Shown in pieces: positions 52,801-60,857 of a DNA stretch of 64,000 nucleotides. Position 1 is the first letter of the stretch. Every line of letters starts with the position of its first letter. Position numbers and translations under genes: made by a program. A model generated the notes under the pieces. That model saw only the letters and a list, made by a program, of their open reading frames with translations, was not told the origin of the DNA and did no database searches. Source of the stretch: Bacteroidales bacterium (GTDB lineage Bacteria > Bacteroidota > Bacteroidia > Bacteroidales > UBA932); assembly GCA_017438975.1 (NCBI GenBank), contig JAFRUH010000026.1, positions 1-64,000 of the forward strand, written 5' to 3'.

Positions 52801-53580
52801 ATGAAAGCATCGCTCAGGTTCACCCTCTCCCTCGCCGGCACCGCGGTCCTCGCGGCGCTCCTGGTCCTCGTATCGGGAGCGGCGGCGGGACAGCGGCACC
52901 TGACGACATGCAAGGGACTGGAAGTCACGATCCTGGACAGCCTGGAACGGAACTTCGTATCGCCCGGGGACGTCAAGCGGTACATGGAGGACTACGGGGA
53001 CTACATCGGGCAGCGGATCGACAGCGTCAACCTCTGCAGGATCGAGGACCTGCTCGACGGGCGCAGCGCCATCCGCAAGAGCGAGGCCTATGTCACCCGG
53101 GACGGGATGCTCCATATCGACATCACCCAGCGGGAGCCGGCAGTCCGGTTCCACACGGGCGGAAACGGATTCTACGCAGATGAATCCGGTTTCCTCTTCC
53201 CGCTCCAGAGCAAGTTCACCGCCCGGGTTCCGATCGTCGACGGGGCCGTCCCTGTCACGGTCCCGAAAGGATTCAAGGGAAGACCGGAAGACCCGAAGGA
53301 GCAGCAGTGGCTCGAAGAGGTGCTCAGCCTCATCCGGTACCTCGGCCGCGACAAGACCTTCAAGGACGCCTTCAGCCAGATTACCGTCCTCAGGGGCGGA
53401 GAACTGGTCCTCATCCCCCGGACTGGACAGGAACGCTTCCTCTTCGGACAGCCCCGCGGATTCGCGGAAAAATTCGAACGGATCCGGACCTATTACGAGG
53501 CCATCGCCCCGTCCAGGGACCCGGGAGCCTACCGGAAAGTCGACGTACGATACGACAGACAGATCATCTGCAGCAAATAA
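52801..53580 (+). CDS. ftsQ: FtsQ/DivIB-like cell division protein
   Basis: A 259-residue bitopic protein with one N-terminal helix (A-G-T-A-V-L-A-A-L-L-V-L-V-S-G) and a periplasmic part. A POTRA-like piece (V-S-P-G-D-V-K-R-Y-M-E, R-I-E-D-L-L) is followed by the beta-type FtsQ domain (H-I-D-I-T-Q-R-E-P-A-V-R-F). The family is poorly conserved, so the name rests also on the place between murC and ftsA. Confidence 0.85.
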   Translation: MKASLRFTLSLAGTAVLAALLVLVSGAAAGQRHLTTCKGLEVTILDSLERNFVSPGDVKRYMEDYGDYIGQRIDSVNLCRIEDLLDGRSAIRKSEAYVTRDGMLHIDITQREPAVRFHTGGNGFYADESGFLFPLQSKFTARVPIVDGAVPVTVPKGFKGRPEDPKEQQWLEEVLSLIRYLGRDKTFKDAFSQITVLRGGELVLIPRTGQERFLFGQPRGFAEKFERIRTYYEAIAPSRDPGAYRKVDVRYDRQIICSK

Positions 53581-53591
53581 AAACACCATCC

Positions 53592-55049
53592 ATGATAACT
53601 GAGAAATACATAGCCGCCATCGACCTGGGAACCGCCAAGTTCGCCCTCAGCGTCGCCAAAGTGAAAGGAGACGACGTGCAGGTCATCTACTACCGGGAAG
53701 TCCCGGCCGTGGGGATGCGCAACAGCAACATCGCCATCCCGAAGAAGGCGTCGGATCCGCTGGAGAAACTGATCCGCGAGGCCGAGAACGAACTGATGAT
53801 CAAGATTATGCAGGTCGTCATCGGTCTCCCGCGCTACAGTGTCACGCAAGAAATCGCAAACGGCGGGATCCCGCGGGGCAACCCGGACGATTACATCACC
53901 CGCGAAGAGGTCGAGGCGCTCAAGTCCATCGCCGTCGAGTCCTACCCGCTGGACGATCCGGACACCCAGATCATGTTCGGAGCCGTCGCCCAGTCCTTCT
54001 CCATCGACGACCAGATCCAGCTCGTCGAGGAAGATGTGATCGGGACCCTGAGTTCGACCCTCGAAGGCAGTTTCAAGGTCTTCGTAGGGAGCCGGAGGGC
54101 GACGACCGCGATCGACAAGATCTTCAACAGCCTCGGCATCGCGATCGCGAAGAAGTACTTCCTGCCGGATGTCGTCGCGGAGACCGTTCTCAGCGAAGAG
54201 GAGAAGGACAACGGAGTCGCCCTGATCGATTTCGGCGCCGGTGTCACCTCCGTCGCAATCTATCACGGCGGAATCATGCGCCATTACGCGGCCATCCCCT
54301 TCGGCGGACGATCCATCACCTCGGATATCCGGAGCGAATGCTCCATCTCCGAGAAACTGGCCGAGAATATCAAGCTCGCCTATGGTGCCTGCCTCCCGAG
54401 CCGGCTCTCCAGCCTAAGCGAAAAGATCATCCAGATCCGCTACGAGGACGCACCGTACAAGGAGGTCCCGGTCAAGTACCTCTCCGAAATCATAGACGCG
54501 CGCGCCCGTGAAATCATCGACGCCATCCTCTTCGGCATCCAGGAGAGCGGACTCGAGAAGGCGCTCCGGAGCGGCATCGTCCTGACCGGCGGCGGAGCAA
54601 ACCTCGCCAACCTGAAAAATCTCATCAAGGATATGAGTGGTTACAATGTCCGGGTCGGCTATCCGAAGCACCTGTTCTCCGCATCGGGCTGCCTGGGCGT
54701 GTACGACCCGTCCGCCACTTCGGCGATCGGTATGCTGCTCGCCGCCAAGCGGGACAATCTCCCTGACTGTGCGATGGCGCCGGAAGCCCCGAAGGTGGAA
54801 GTCCCCGCCGAAGAGCCGGCCTGGGAGGAAGCGGTTCCCATCGCCCAGATGACGGAAGAGGAATTCATCCACGGCACTTCGGGCAAACTGATCGAAGACG
54901 AGGCCTTCGGGGAGCCGGTCAAGCCGCAGAAGAAACCCAAGGCCCCGAAGACCCCGAGCGTATTCTGGAAAAAGATCAACGTCAAGCTGAGCGGACTGAA
55001 GGGCGGACTCGACAAACTGTATACGGATATTACGGACGACAACATTTAG
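53592..55049 (+). CDS. ftsA: Cell division protein FtsA
   Basis: A 485-residue actin-like ATPase that links FtsZ to the membrane. It has phosphate 1 A-A-I-D-L-G-T-A-K-F, phosphate 2 L-I-D-F-G-A-G-V-T-S and the adenosine motif I-V-L-T-G-G-G-A-N-L. The C-terminal extension is rich in Glu and Pro and ends in a Lys-containing amphipathic segment (F-W-K-K-I-N-V-K-L) that could be the membrane anchor. The ATG at 53592 matches the family start (M-I-T-E-K-Y-I-A-A-I-D). Confidence 0.95.
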   Translation: MITEKYIAAIDLGTAKFALSVAKVKGDDVQVIYYREVPAVGMRNSNIAIPKKASDPLEKLIREAENELMIKIMQVVIGLPRYSVTQEIANGGIPRGNPDDYITREEVEALKSIAVESYPLDDPDTQIMFGAVAQSFSIDDQIQLVEEDVIGTLSSTLEGSFKVFVGSRRATTAIDKIFNSLGIAIAKKYFLPDVVAETVLSEEEKDNGVALIDFGAGVTSVAIYHGGIMRHYAAIPFGGRSITSDIRSECSISEKLAENIKLAYGACLPSRLSSLSEKIIQIRYEDAPYKEVPVKYLSEIIDARAREIIDAILFGIQESGLEKALRSGIVLTGGGANLANLKNLIKDMSGYNVRVGYPKHLFSASGCLGVYDPSATSAIGMLLAAKRDNLPDCAMAPEAPKVEVPAEEPAWEEAVPIAQMTEEEFIHGTSGKLIEDEAFGEPVKPQKKPKAPKTPSVFWKKINVKLSGLKGGLDKLYTDITDDNI

Positions 55050-55053
55050 GAAT

Positions 55054-56289
55054 ATGGAACTCGATAAGGATTTCATCGTTTTCAGAGACTGGAACATGGA
55101 GAATTCGATCATCAAGGTCATCGGTGTGGGCGGAGGCGGTTGCAACGCCGTTACCTATATGTACAACCAGAAGATAGAAGGTTGCAGTTTCATTGTCTGC
55201 AATACCGACTCGCAGGCGCTCCAGAAGAGCAACGTGCCCGTCAAGATCCAGCTCGGAGAAGGACTCGGGGCCGGAACGGACCCGACCAGCGGCCGGAACG
55301 CCGCCCTGGATTCGCAGGACACGATCGCGAAGATCGCCCTTGACAGCGGGACCAAGATGCTCTTCATCACCGCAGGTCTCGGCGGCGGAACGGGGACCGG
55401 CGCTTCGCCCGTCATCGCCGAAATGGCCAAGAAACGGGGCATCCTCACGGTCGCCGTCGTCACCCTCCCCTTCAGCAACGAGGGCAGCGAATTCCAGTCC
55501 AAGGCCATCGACGGCGTACGCGAACTGGAGAAGAATGTCGACAGCCTCCTCATCATCAACAATGACAAGCTCTATGAATTCTACGGGGACGAACTGATCC
55601 AGGATGCCTTCCCGAAAGCGGACGAAGTGCTTGCCACCGCCGTGAGGGGCATCATCGAGATCATCAGCAAGCCGGGATACATCAACGTCGACTTCAAGGA
55701 TGTGACCAATATGATGAAGAGCAGCGGCATGGCCCTGATGGGATGCGGCACGGGAACCGGAGAGCACCGTCTCGAGGACGCCGTCCGCGGCGCGTTCGAG
55801 TCTCCGCTCCTCAATGACTTCGACCTCAAGACGGCGAAGAACGTCCTGATCAACATCACGGCTTCCCGGAATGAGAAGGGAATCAAGATGAGCGACCTCG
55901 ACCAGATCAACAAGATGATCAGCGAATACACGGGCAGCGCCAACAAGTTCAAGCGGGGCATCATCTACGACGATGATCCCGAATGCGGCGACCTGGTCAA
56001 GATCACGGCCATCGCGACCGGATTCGACATGGGCAGGCTCGGGGACATCACCGACGTCAACCTCGGGAACCTGATCATCCTCGACCCGGATTTCACTTAT
56101 ACCCCCAGCCATGCGGAGAAGGGCGCGGAAATCGACCTGCCGGAGATTACGACCATCAAGATCGGCCCCGGGACGAACACGACCTGCACCTTCAACTACG
56201 ATCCCGCGGAACCTCCGTGCCTGTATGTCAGCCCGGGACAGTCCCTGAGCGACCTGGAAAGTACCCCTGCAATCAGAAGAAAGAAATAG
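55054..56289 (+). CDS. ftsZ: Cell division protein FtsZ
   Basis: A 411-residue tubulin homologue forming the Z-ring. It has V-G-G-G-G-C-N-A-V, N-T-D-S-Q-A-L, the GTP signature G-G-G-T-G-T-G-A-S-P-V near residues 110-120 and the T7 synergy loop N-V-D-F-K-D-V. The linker is short and the tail ends E-S-T-P-A-I-R-R-K-K, the likely FtsA-binding peptide. Compared with longer-linker FtsZ proteins of Bacteroides this is compact. Confidence 0.96.
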   Translation: MELDKDFIVFRDWNMENSIIKVIGVGGGGCNAVTYMYNQKIEGCSFIVCNTDSQALQKSNVPVKIQLGEGLGAGTDPTSGRNAALDSQDTIAKIALDSGTKMLFITAGLGGGTGTGASPVIAEMAKKRGILTVAVVTLPFSNEGSEFQSKAIDGVRELEKNVDSLLIINNDKLYEFYGDELIQDAFPKADEVLATAVRGIIEIISKPGYINVDFKDVTNMMKSSGMALMGCGTGTGEHRLEDAVRGAFESPLLNDFDLKTAKNVLINITASRNEKGIKMSDLDQINKMISEYTGSANKFKRGIIYDDDPECGDLVKITAIATGFDMGRLGDITDVNLGNLIILDPDFTYTPSHAEKGAEIDLPEITTIKIGPGTNTTCTFNYDPAEPPCLYVSPGQSLSDLESTPAIRRKK

Positions 56290-56291
56290 CT

Positions 56292-57968
56292 ATGGAAAGA
56301 AGAACAAGAGTCAGATTCGCCCCGTCGCCGACCGGACCGCTGCATATGGGCGGTGTCCGTACGGCCCTGTATAACTATCTTTATGCCAAGCAGAAAGGCG
56401 GTGATTTCATCATCCGCATCGAAGATACCGATTCCCACCGTTTCGTCCCGGGCGCAGAAGAGTACATCATCGAAGCCCTGAATTGGTGCGGAATCATACC
56501 CGACGAGGGAGTGGACGCGAACGGAAAGGTCGTAGAGACCCCGTCCGAGCGCCATCCCCACGCCCCCTACCGCCAGTCCCAGCGACGCGACATATACCGC
56601 AAGTATGCGGAAGACCTCGTTTCCGCCGGCTGGGCCTACTATGCGTTCGACACCCCCGAAGAACTCGAGGAGCGACGCAAGGAGGCCGAGTCCCGGGGGA
56701 ACACTTTTATTTATAACCTCACGACCCGTAAGTCCCTCCGGAATTCCCTGACACTCAGCGAAGAGGAAACCCGTCGCCTGGTGGAAGAGACTTCCGGATG
56801 GACGGTACGGTTCAAGATGCCCGAGAACCGGGTCGTCAAGATGGACGACCTGATCCGCGGTCACATCGAAGTCAACACAGGGACCCTGGATGACAAGGTA
56901 CTCTGGAAAAGGGCGGACGAACTTCCGACCTATCACCTCGCGAACATCGTGGATGACCATCTGATGGAGATATCAGAGGTCATCCGCGGCGAGGAATGGC
57001 TTCCCTCCCTCCCCCTCCACTACCTCCTGTACGAGGCCTTCGGATGGACCGATACGATGCCGCGTTTCGCCCACCTTTCCCTCCTGCTCAAGCCGGACGG
57101 GAAGGGAAAACTGTCGAAACGGGACGGCGACCGTCTCGGATTCCCGGTATTCCCGCTGAAGTGGGTCAGTCCGGACGGTGAAGTCTCCCGCGGCTACCGT
57201 GAAGACGGGTATTTCCCGGAGGCGTTCGTGAACATGCTCGCCTTCCTCGGATGGAATCCCGGCGGAGAGCGGGAACTCTATACGATCGACGAACTGGTCG
57301 ACGTCTTTTCGCTGGAACGGGTCGTCAAATCCGGCGCCCGGTTCAATGCCGAAAAGGCAAAGTGGTACAACAAGGAATACCTCCGCCTCAAGAGCGACGC
57401 GGAGCTCGCGAAACTCTTCGTCCCGGTTCTCGAAAGCCACGGTATCCAGGTTGTGGAGTGCCCCGCCTGCGCCCTGACGGCCGGGGCCGAACTGTCTCCG
57501 GAAGGATTTGATTTCAAGAACCATATCTTCACCCTCGACTATGTAGAAAGGGTCGTCTCCCTGGTCAAGGAGAGGGCGACCTTCGTGGAGGACCTCTGGA
57601 CGGCGTCGAAATGCCTGTTCGTCCGTCCGGAAGAATACGTGCAGAAGGATGTCGACAAGTTCTGGAAACTCGAGAATTACGACTGCGCCTTCGAGGTGAC
57701 CCAGTTCATCACGGGGGCCGAGTTCGGTTATGACGATATCGATCCGTACTACCGGGGTCCCCTCGGGAAAGCGGCCGTCGAAGAAGCCCTGGAGGGCTAT
57801 ATCAAAATGCGGGAATATCCGATGGGAAAGACGATGAACTGCCTGAGGCTCGCCCTGACGGGCGCTTCGAGCGGTCTCGGCATCGCCGACATCATCTCTT
57901 TCATCGGACGGGCCGAAACCGCCGAAAGGATGGGACTGGCCGCAGACCGCCTGGGAAGGATCCAATGA
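56292..57968 (+). CDS. gltX: Glutamyl-tRNA synthetase
   Basis: A 558-residue class I synthetase. The HIGH motif appears as H-M-G-G in S-P-T-G-P-L-H-M-G-G and KMSKS as K-L-S-K-R. It is longer than the usual 470-510 residues, mainly through extra segments in the middle, as is common in Bacteroidota. Two nt after ftsZ, so it probably extends the division transcript. The ATG at 56292 fits the family start; the upstream open frame runs through ftsZ. Confidence 0.95.
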   Translation: MERRTRVRFAPSPTGPLHMGGVRTALYNYLYAKQKGGDFIIRIEDTDSHRFVPGAEEYIIEALNWCGIIPDEGVDANGKVVETPSERHPHAPYRQSQRRDIYRKYAEDLVSAGWAYYAFDTPEELEERRKEAESRGNTFIYNLTTRKSLRNSLTLSEEETRRLVEETSGWTVRFKMPENRVVKMDDLIRGHIEVNTGTLDDKVLWKRADELPTYHLANIVDDHLMEISEVIRGEEWLPSLPLHYLLYEAFGWTDTMPRFAHLSLLLKPDGKGKLSKRDGDRLGFPVFPLKWVSPDGEVSRGYREDGYFPEAFVNMLAFLGWNPGGERELYTIDELVDVFSLERVVKSGARFNAEKAKWYNKEYLRLKSDAELAKLFVPVLESHGIQVVECPACALTAGAELSPEGFDFKNHIFTLDYVERVVSLVKERATFVEDLWTASKCLFVRPEEYVQKDVDKFWKLENYDCAFEVTQFITGAEFGYDDIDPYYRGPLGKAAVEEALEGYIKMREYPMGKTMNCLRLALTGASSGLGIADIISFIGRAETAERMGLAADRLGRIQ

Positions 57969-57989
57969 TCACCCGAATACTTTCTTCAG

Positions 57990-58028
57990 CCGGGCAGGAG
58001 TCGTGGTGATTCCGGCCCGGTATTTTTT
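57990..58028 (+). terminator. Rho-independent terminator after gltX
   Basis: CCGGGC (57990-57995), a 19-nt loop, GCCCGG (58015-58020) and TATTTTTT. It ends the division cluster transcript and overlaps the stop codon of the convergent GH125 gene. Confidence 0.75.
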
Positions 58029-59418
58029 ACAGGGAGTTCAGAAGTCCGAGCTTGCCGTCGGCAAGAAGTTTGAGAACGAGTTCGCCGAAAAGGGTGTTCT
58101 GCCAGGCAAACCAGTCGCGGGTATACTTCAAAGGGTTGTCCTTGTGGAAGGATTCGTGGATGAATCCCTTCCCGGCGTCGGTCGAAAGGAGCATCTCCAG
58201 ACAGGAGCGGATTTCAGCGTCGTCCGTCGAGGTGAAAGCCCGCATCATGATGCTCATCGGCCAGATCATGTCGACCCCGATGTGCGGTCCCCCGATTCCT
58301 TCCGCAGCCTTCCCCCTAAAGAAATAGGGATTGCTTTCGCTCAGGACGAAACGCCTGGTATTCAGATAGACGGGGTCGTCTGCGGGAACATCTCCGAGGT
58401 ATGGCATGGCAAGAAGGCTCGGCACATTCGCGTCATCCATCAGGTAGCGGTTCCCGAATCCGTCGACCTCGAAAGCATAGATGGGGCCGAAGTCGGGATG
58501 GTCATGGACGGCGTAGCGTTTCAGGGCGGCTTCGACTTCTTCCGCGAGGGCGAGGCATTCCTTCGCAAGGCGTTTCTCCCGGTTGACCTTCCGGAGGATC
58601 TCCGCCGCCTTCCGGAGCGAAGAAACGGCGAAGAAGTTCGACGGGACGAGGAACTCGAACTGGGTCGCATCATCGGAAGGACGGAACGCCGAGGCGATCA
58701 AGCCGACCGGACGGACGGGATGGCCGTAGCCGCTGTTGGACTTGGTGTCGAGCTGGGCGGTAGTCCTGCGCTGGAAATGGTAGGGACCTTGTCCATCCTT
58801 CCGCTGCTGGTCCCGGAAGGTCGCGAGGATCTTCCGGACAGCCTCCAGCCAGGTTTTCCCGAAAACGGAGGCGTCTCCCGTTACCTGCCAGTAGTGGTAG
58901 GCCAGCCGGATGGGATAGCAGAGGGAATCGATCTCCCACTTCCGCTCATGGAGGTTCGGGTCCATATCCGTCAGGTCCTGCTGCCAGCCGGTGCCGGTCG
59001 GGCCGTCGTTGAACGCATTGGCGTAGGGGTCGATGCAGATCAGGGAGAACTGGCAGTTGATGACCCCTGCGAGCATTTTCCGAAGATGCTCATCCTGAGG
59101 CGCCAGGGCCACATAGGGCCATACCTGGGCGCCCGAGTCCCGGAGCCACATGGCGTGGATGTCCCCGGTATAGACGAAGGTCCGGCGGCGATCCTCGTCG
59201 TAATGGACGGTCGTGTCGAGGGTATTCGGGAAGCAGTTCCCGAACATCCAGGCGAGTTTCGGATTCGTCAGGAGGGACTGGACCTCGGCAATCGTCTTCT
59301 CCACCGCATCGGAAACGAAAAGACGGTCCCGGGGTGCGGGACGGCAGGATGTATAGGTCTGGGCATGCAGGGTCCATCCGAAAAGGGTCAGGACGGAAAG
59401 GAGGAGGATGCGTTTCAT
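58027..59418 (-). CDS. Exported GH125 exo-alpha-1,6-mannosidase
   Basis: A 463-residue exported protein (signal peptide ending near L-H-A-Q-T) of the GH125 family. Typical blocks are F-V-Y-T-G-D-I-H-A-M-W-L-R-D-S, N-A-F-N-D-G-P-T-G, W-E-I-D-S-L-C-Y-P, R-P-S-D-D-A and G-G-P-H-I-G-V-D-M-I-W-P-M-S. Characterised members remove alpha-1,6-mannose from N-glycans or yeast mannan. It is 3 nt downstream of truB and last in the minus-strand operon, an unusual partner for housekeeping genes. Confidence 0.9.
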   Translation of the reverse strand: MKRILLLSVLTLFGWTLHAQTYTSCRPAPRDRLFVSDAVEKTIAEVQSLLTNPKLAWMFGNCFPNTLDTTVHYDEDRRRTFVYTGDIHAMWLRDSGAQVWPYVALAPQDEHLRKMLAGVINCQFSLICIDPYANAFNDGPTGTGWQQDLTDMDPNLHERKWEIDSLCYPIRLAYHYWQVTGDASVFGKTWLEAVRKILATFRDQQRKDGQGPYHFQRRTTAQLDTKSNSGYGHPVRPVGLIASAFRPSDDATQFEFLVPSNFFAVSSLRKAAEILRKVNREKRLAKECLALAEEVEAALKRYAVHDHPDFGPIYAFEVDGFGNRYLMDDANVPSLLAMPYLGDVPADDPVYLNTRRFVLSESNPYFFRGKAAEGIGGPHIGVDMIWPMSIMMRAFTSTDDAEIRSCLEMLLSTDAGKGFIHESFHKDNPLKYTRDWFAWQNTLFGELVLKLLADGKLGLLNSL

Positions 59419-59421
59419 GGC

Positions 59422-60429
59422 TTATTCGGAAAGGAGGAAGAGGACTTCCTCAAGGGAAAGGGTATTGTCGATGGAATAGGTTCCGCTGCGGGTGCGGACG
59501 AGGGAGTCGAGATGGGCACCGCTTCCGAGGGCCTCCCCGAGGTCGCGGGCGAAGGCGCGGATATAGGTGCCTTTGCTGCAGGCGATGCGGATCCGGGCGA
59601 GCGGAAGGCCTTGAAGGTCAGCTGTATCCGCCACATGTATCCGCGAGGACGCAGTACCGGTATCCCCTACTTTCGGAGAGGGGGTCTCTCCTGAAACCCA
59701 AGTCCCTCCCGGAATCTCGGGCCCGTCGTCCGATAGTGAACTATCGTCCATCGTTTCCTCCGATTCCGGGCCCCTCCCGTTCATGAGGCCACGGGCGGCC
59801 ACAGGTTTCAGGAGAGACCCCCTCTCCGAAACGGGGCCACCGGGCGTCGCCGCGCACGCAGAAAAGGAAAGCAGTTCCAGGGCGGAGATTTCGATCTTCG
59901 CGCACCGGAGCGTCTCCAGGGCGGCCGCATCGAAATCCTCCCCTGCCGACTCCCCTCTCTGCACCTTGCGGTACATCCTCCGGGCCATCTCATACGCCCG
60001 AACCCCGTCGACCGACTTCGCGCTGAAAAGCGGAGCGACCTGCTCCTGGACCCCGAGAAAGGACGGCAGGACAGCCTCGACTGCCTCCCGCGTTACATGT
60101 TCATAGGGGAAACGGCGGTCGACCTCTTTCTCGAGGTCATAGGAAGGCGTCGTCGCACCGAACCGGATTCCGGCGACGTATTCCTTGTCATGGGACTGAA
60201 GTTCCTCGGCCCGCTTGGTCGCATTCCCGATGCAGACGAGCAGAATTCCCGTCGCGAGCGGGTCCAGCGTCCCGGCGTGGCCGACTTTCAGGTTTTTTTT
60301 GCCGAAGTGACGGATGGCGGCGTACTTGACCTTCCGGATTACATCGGCGGAGGTCCACCGGTACGGCTTGTCCACGGGCAGGACAATCCCGTCCGGATAG
60401 TCGTCGATGGACCTGGAGAATTTATCCAT
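59422..60429 (-). CDS. truB: tRNA pseudouridine-55 synthase, with a repeat-derived insertion
   Basis: A 335-residue TruB. Catalytic Asp lies in V-G-H-A-G-T-L-D-P-L-A-T-G; Y-V-A-G-I-R-F-G and R-I-A-C-S-K-G-T-Y-I-R-A-F-A-R-D-L-G are intact. Between A-L-E-L-L and that last block there are about 90 residues where the remembered Bacteroides protein has about 8. Residues roughly 200-253 of this stretch are palindromic repeat copy E, in frame and without stops. The insertion is at a loop between two strands of the catalytic fold, so activity is likely kept. Overlaps rpiB by 8 nt. Confidence 0.93.
   Translation of the reverse strand: MDKFSRSIDDYPDGIVLPVDKPYRWTSADVIRKVKYAAIRHFGKKNLKVGHAGTLDPLATGILLVCIGNATKRAEELQSHDKEYVAGIRFGATTPSYDLEKEVDRRFPYEHVTREAVEAVLPSFLGVQEQVAPLFSAKSVDGVRAYEMARRMYRKVQRGESAGEDFDAAALETLRCAKIEISALELLSFSACAATPGGPVSERGSLLKPVAARGLMNGRGPESEETMDDSSLSDDGPEIPGGTWVSGETPSPKVGDTGTASSRIHVADTADLQGLPLARIRIACSKGTYIRAFARDLGEALGSGAHLDSLVRTRSGTYSIDNTLSLEEVLFLLSE
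59671..59831 (+). repeat. Palindromic repeat element, copy E (inside truB)
   Basis: Two perfectly complementary 28-nt arms (59671-59698 and 59804-59831), with weaker pairing extending to about 59657 and 59843. The 105-nt core is longer than in other copies and carries CGATAGT/ACTATCG and CCCGGAATC/GATTCCGGG stems and a CCCGT/ACGGG hairpin. It is in the orientation of copies A and B on the plus strand, hence reversed relative to truB. The coding strand reads K-P-V-A-A-R-G-L-M-N-G-R-G-P, in the same phase as the peptide of copy D. Confidence 0.92.
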
Positions 60430-60856
60430 TGCAGGGAATCTTCGCGATCCGGCGGGCGTGGCGTCCCCCTTCGAATGCGGTCCCGAGCCAGGTGTTCAGA
60501 ATCCGGGTCGCCATCTGATAGGAGATGAAGCGGGCGGGGAGAACGAGGACATTGGCATTGTTGTGGGCCTTGACGAGGCGGCCGATTTCACTGTTCCAGG
60601 CCAGTCCGGCCCGGATACCCTGATGCTTGTTCAGGGTGATGGCCATCCCGTTCCCGGTCCCGCAGAGGGCGATGCCGGCATCCACCGAGCCGCTCTCGAC
60701 GGCGGCTGCGAGCGGGTGGGCGAAATCCGAATAATCGACGCTCACGTCGGAATCCGTTCCGAAATCAACGGTCTCATAACCCTTGGACTGCAGGAGTCGG
60801 ACCAGCTTTACTTTGTAGGCATAGCCTGCATGGTCGTTGCAAATACCGATTTTCAT
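60422..60856 (-). CDS. rpiB: Ribose-5-phosphate isomerase B
   Basis: A 144-residue RpiB/LacAB-type isomerase linking ribose and ribulose 5-phosphate. It has the N-terminal N-D-H-A-G-Y-A-Y-K, D-Y-S-D-F-A-H and the catalytic Cys loop A-L-C-G-T-G-N-G-M-A-I-T. Length is standard. It sits between the HPr-kinase-like gene (1-nt gap) and truB (overlap). Confidence 0.94.
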   Translation of the reverse strand: MKIGICNDHAGYAYKVKLVRLLQSKGYETVDFGTDSDVSVDYSDFAHPLAAAVESGSVDAGIALCGTGNGMAITLNKHQGIRAGLAWNSEIGRLVKAHNNANVLVLPARFISYQMATRILNTWLGTAFEGGRHARRIAKIPCNG

Positions 60857-60857
60857 A

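Noticed and set aside
22918-59831. The repeats as a CRISPR array or tandem repeat
   Set aside because: Copies are kilobases apart, in both orientations, without regular spacers or cas genes.
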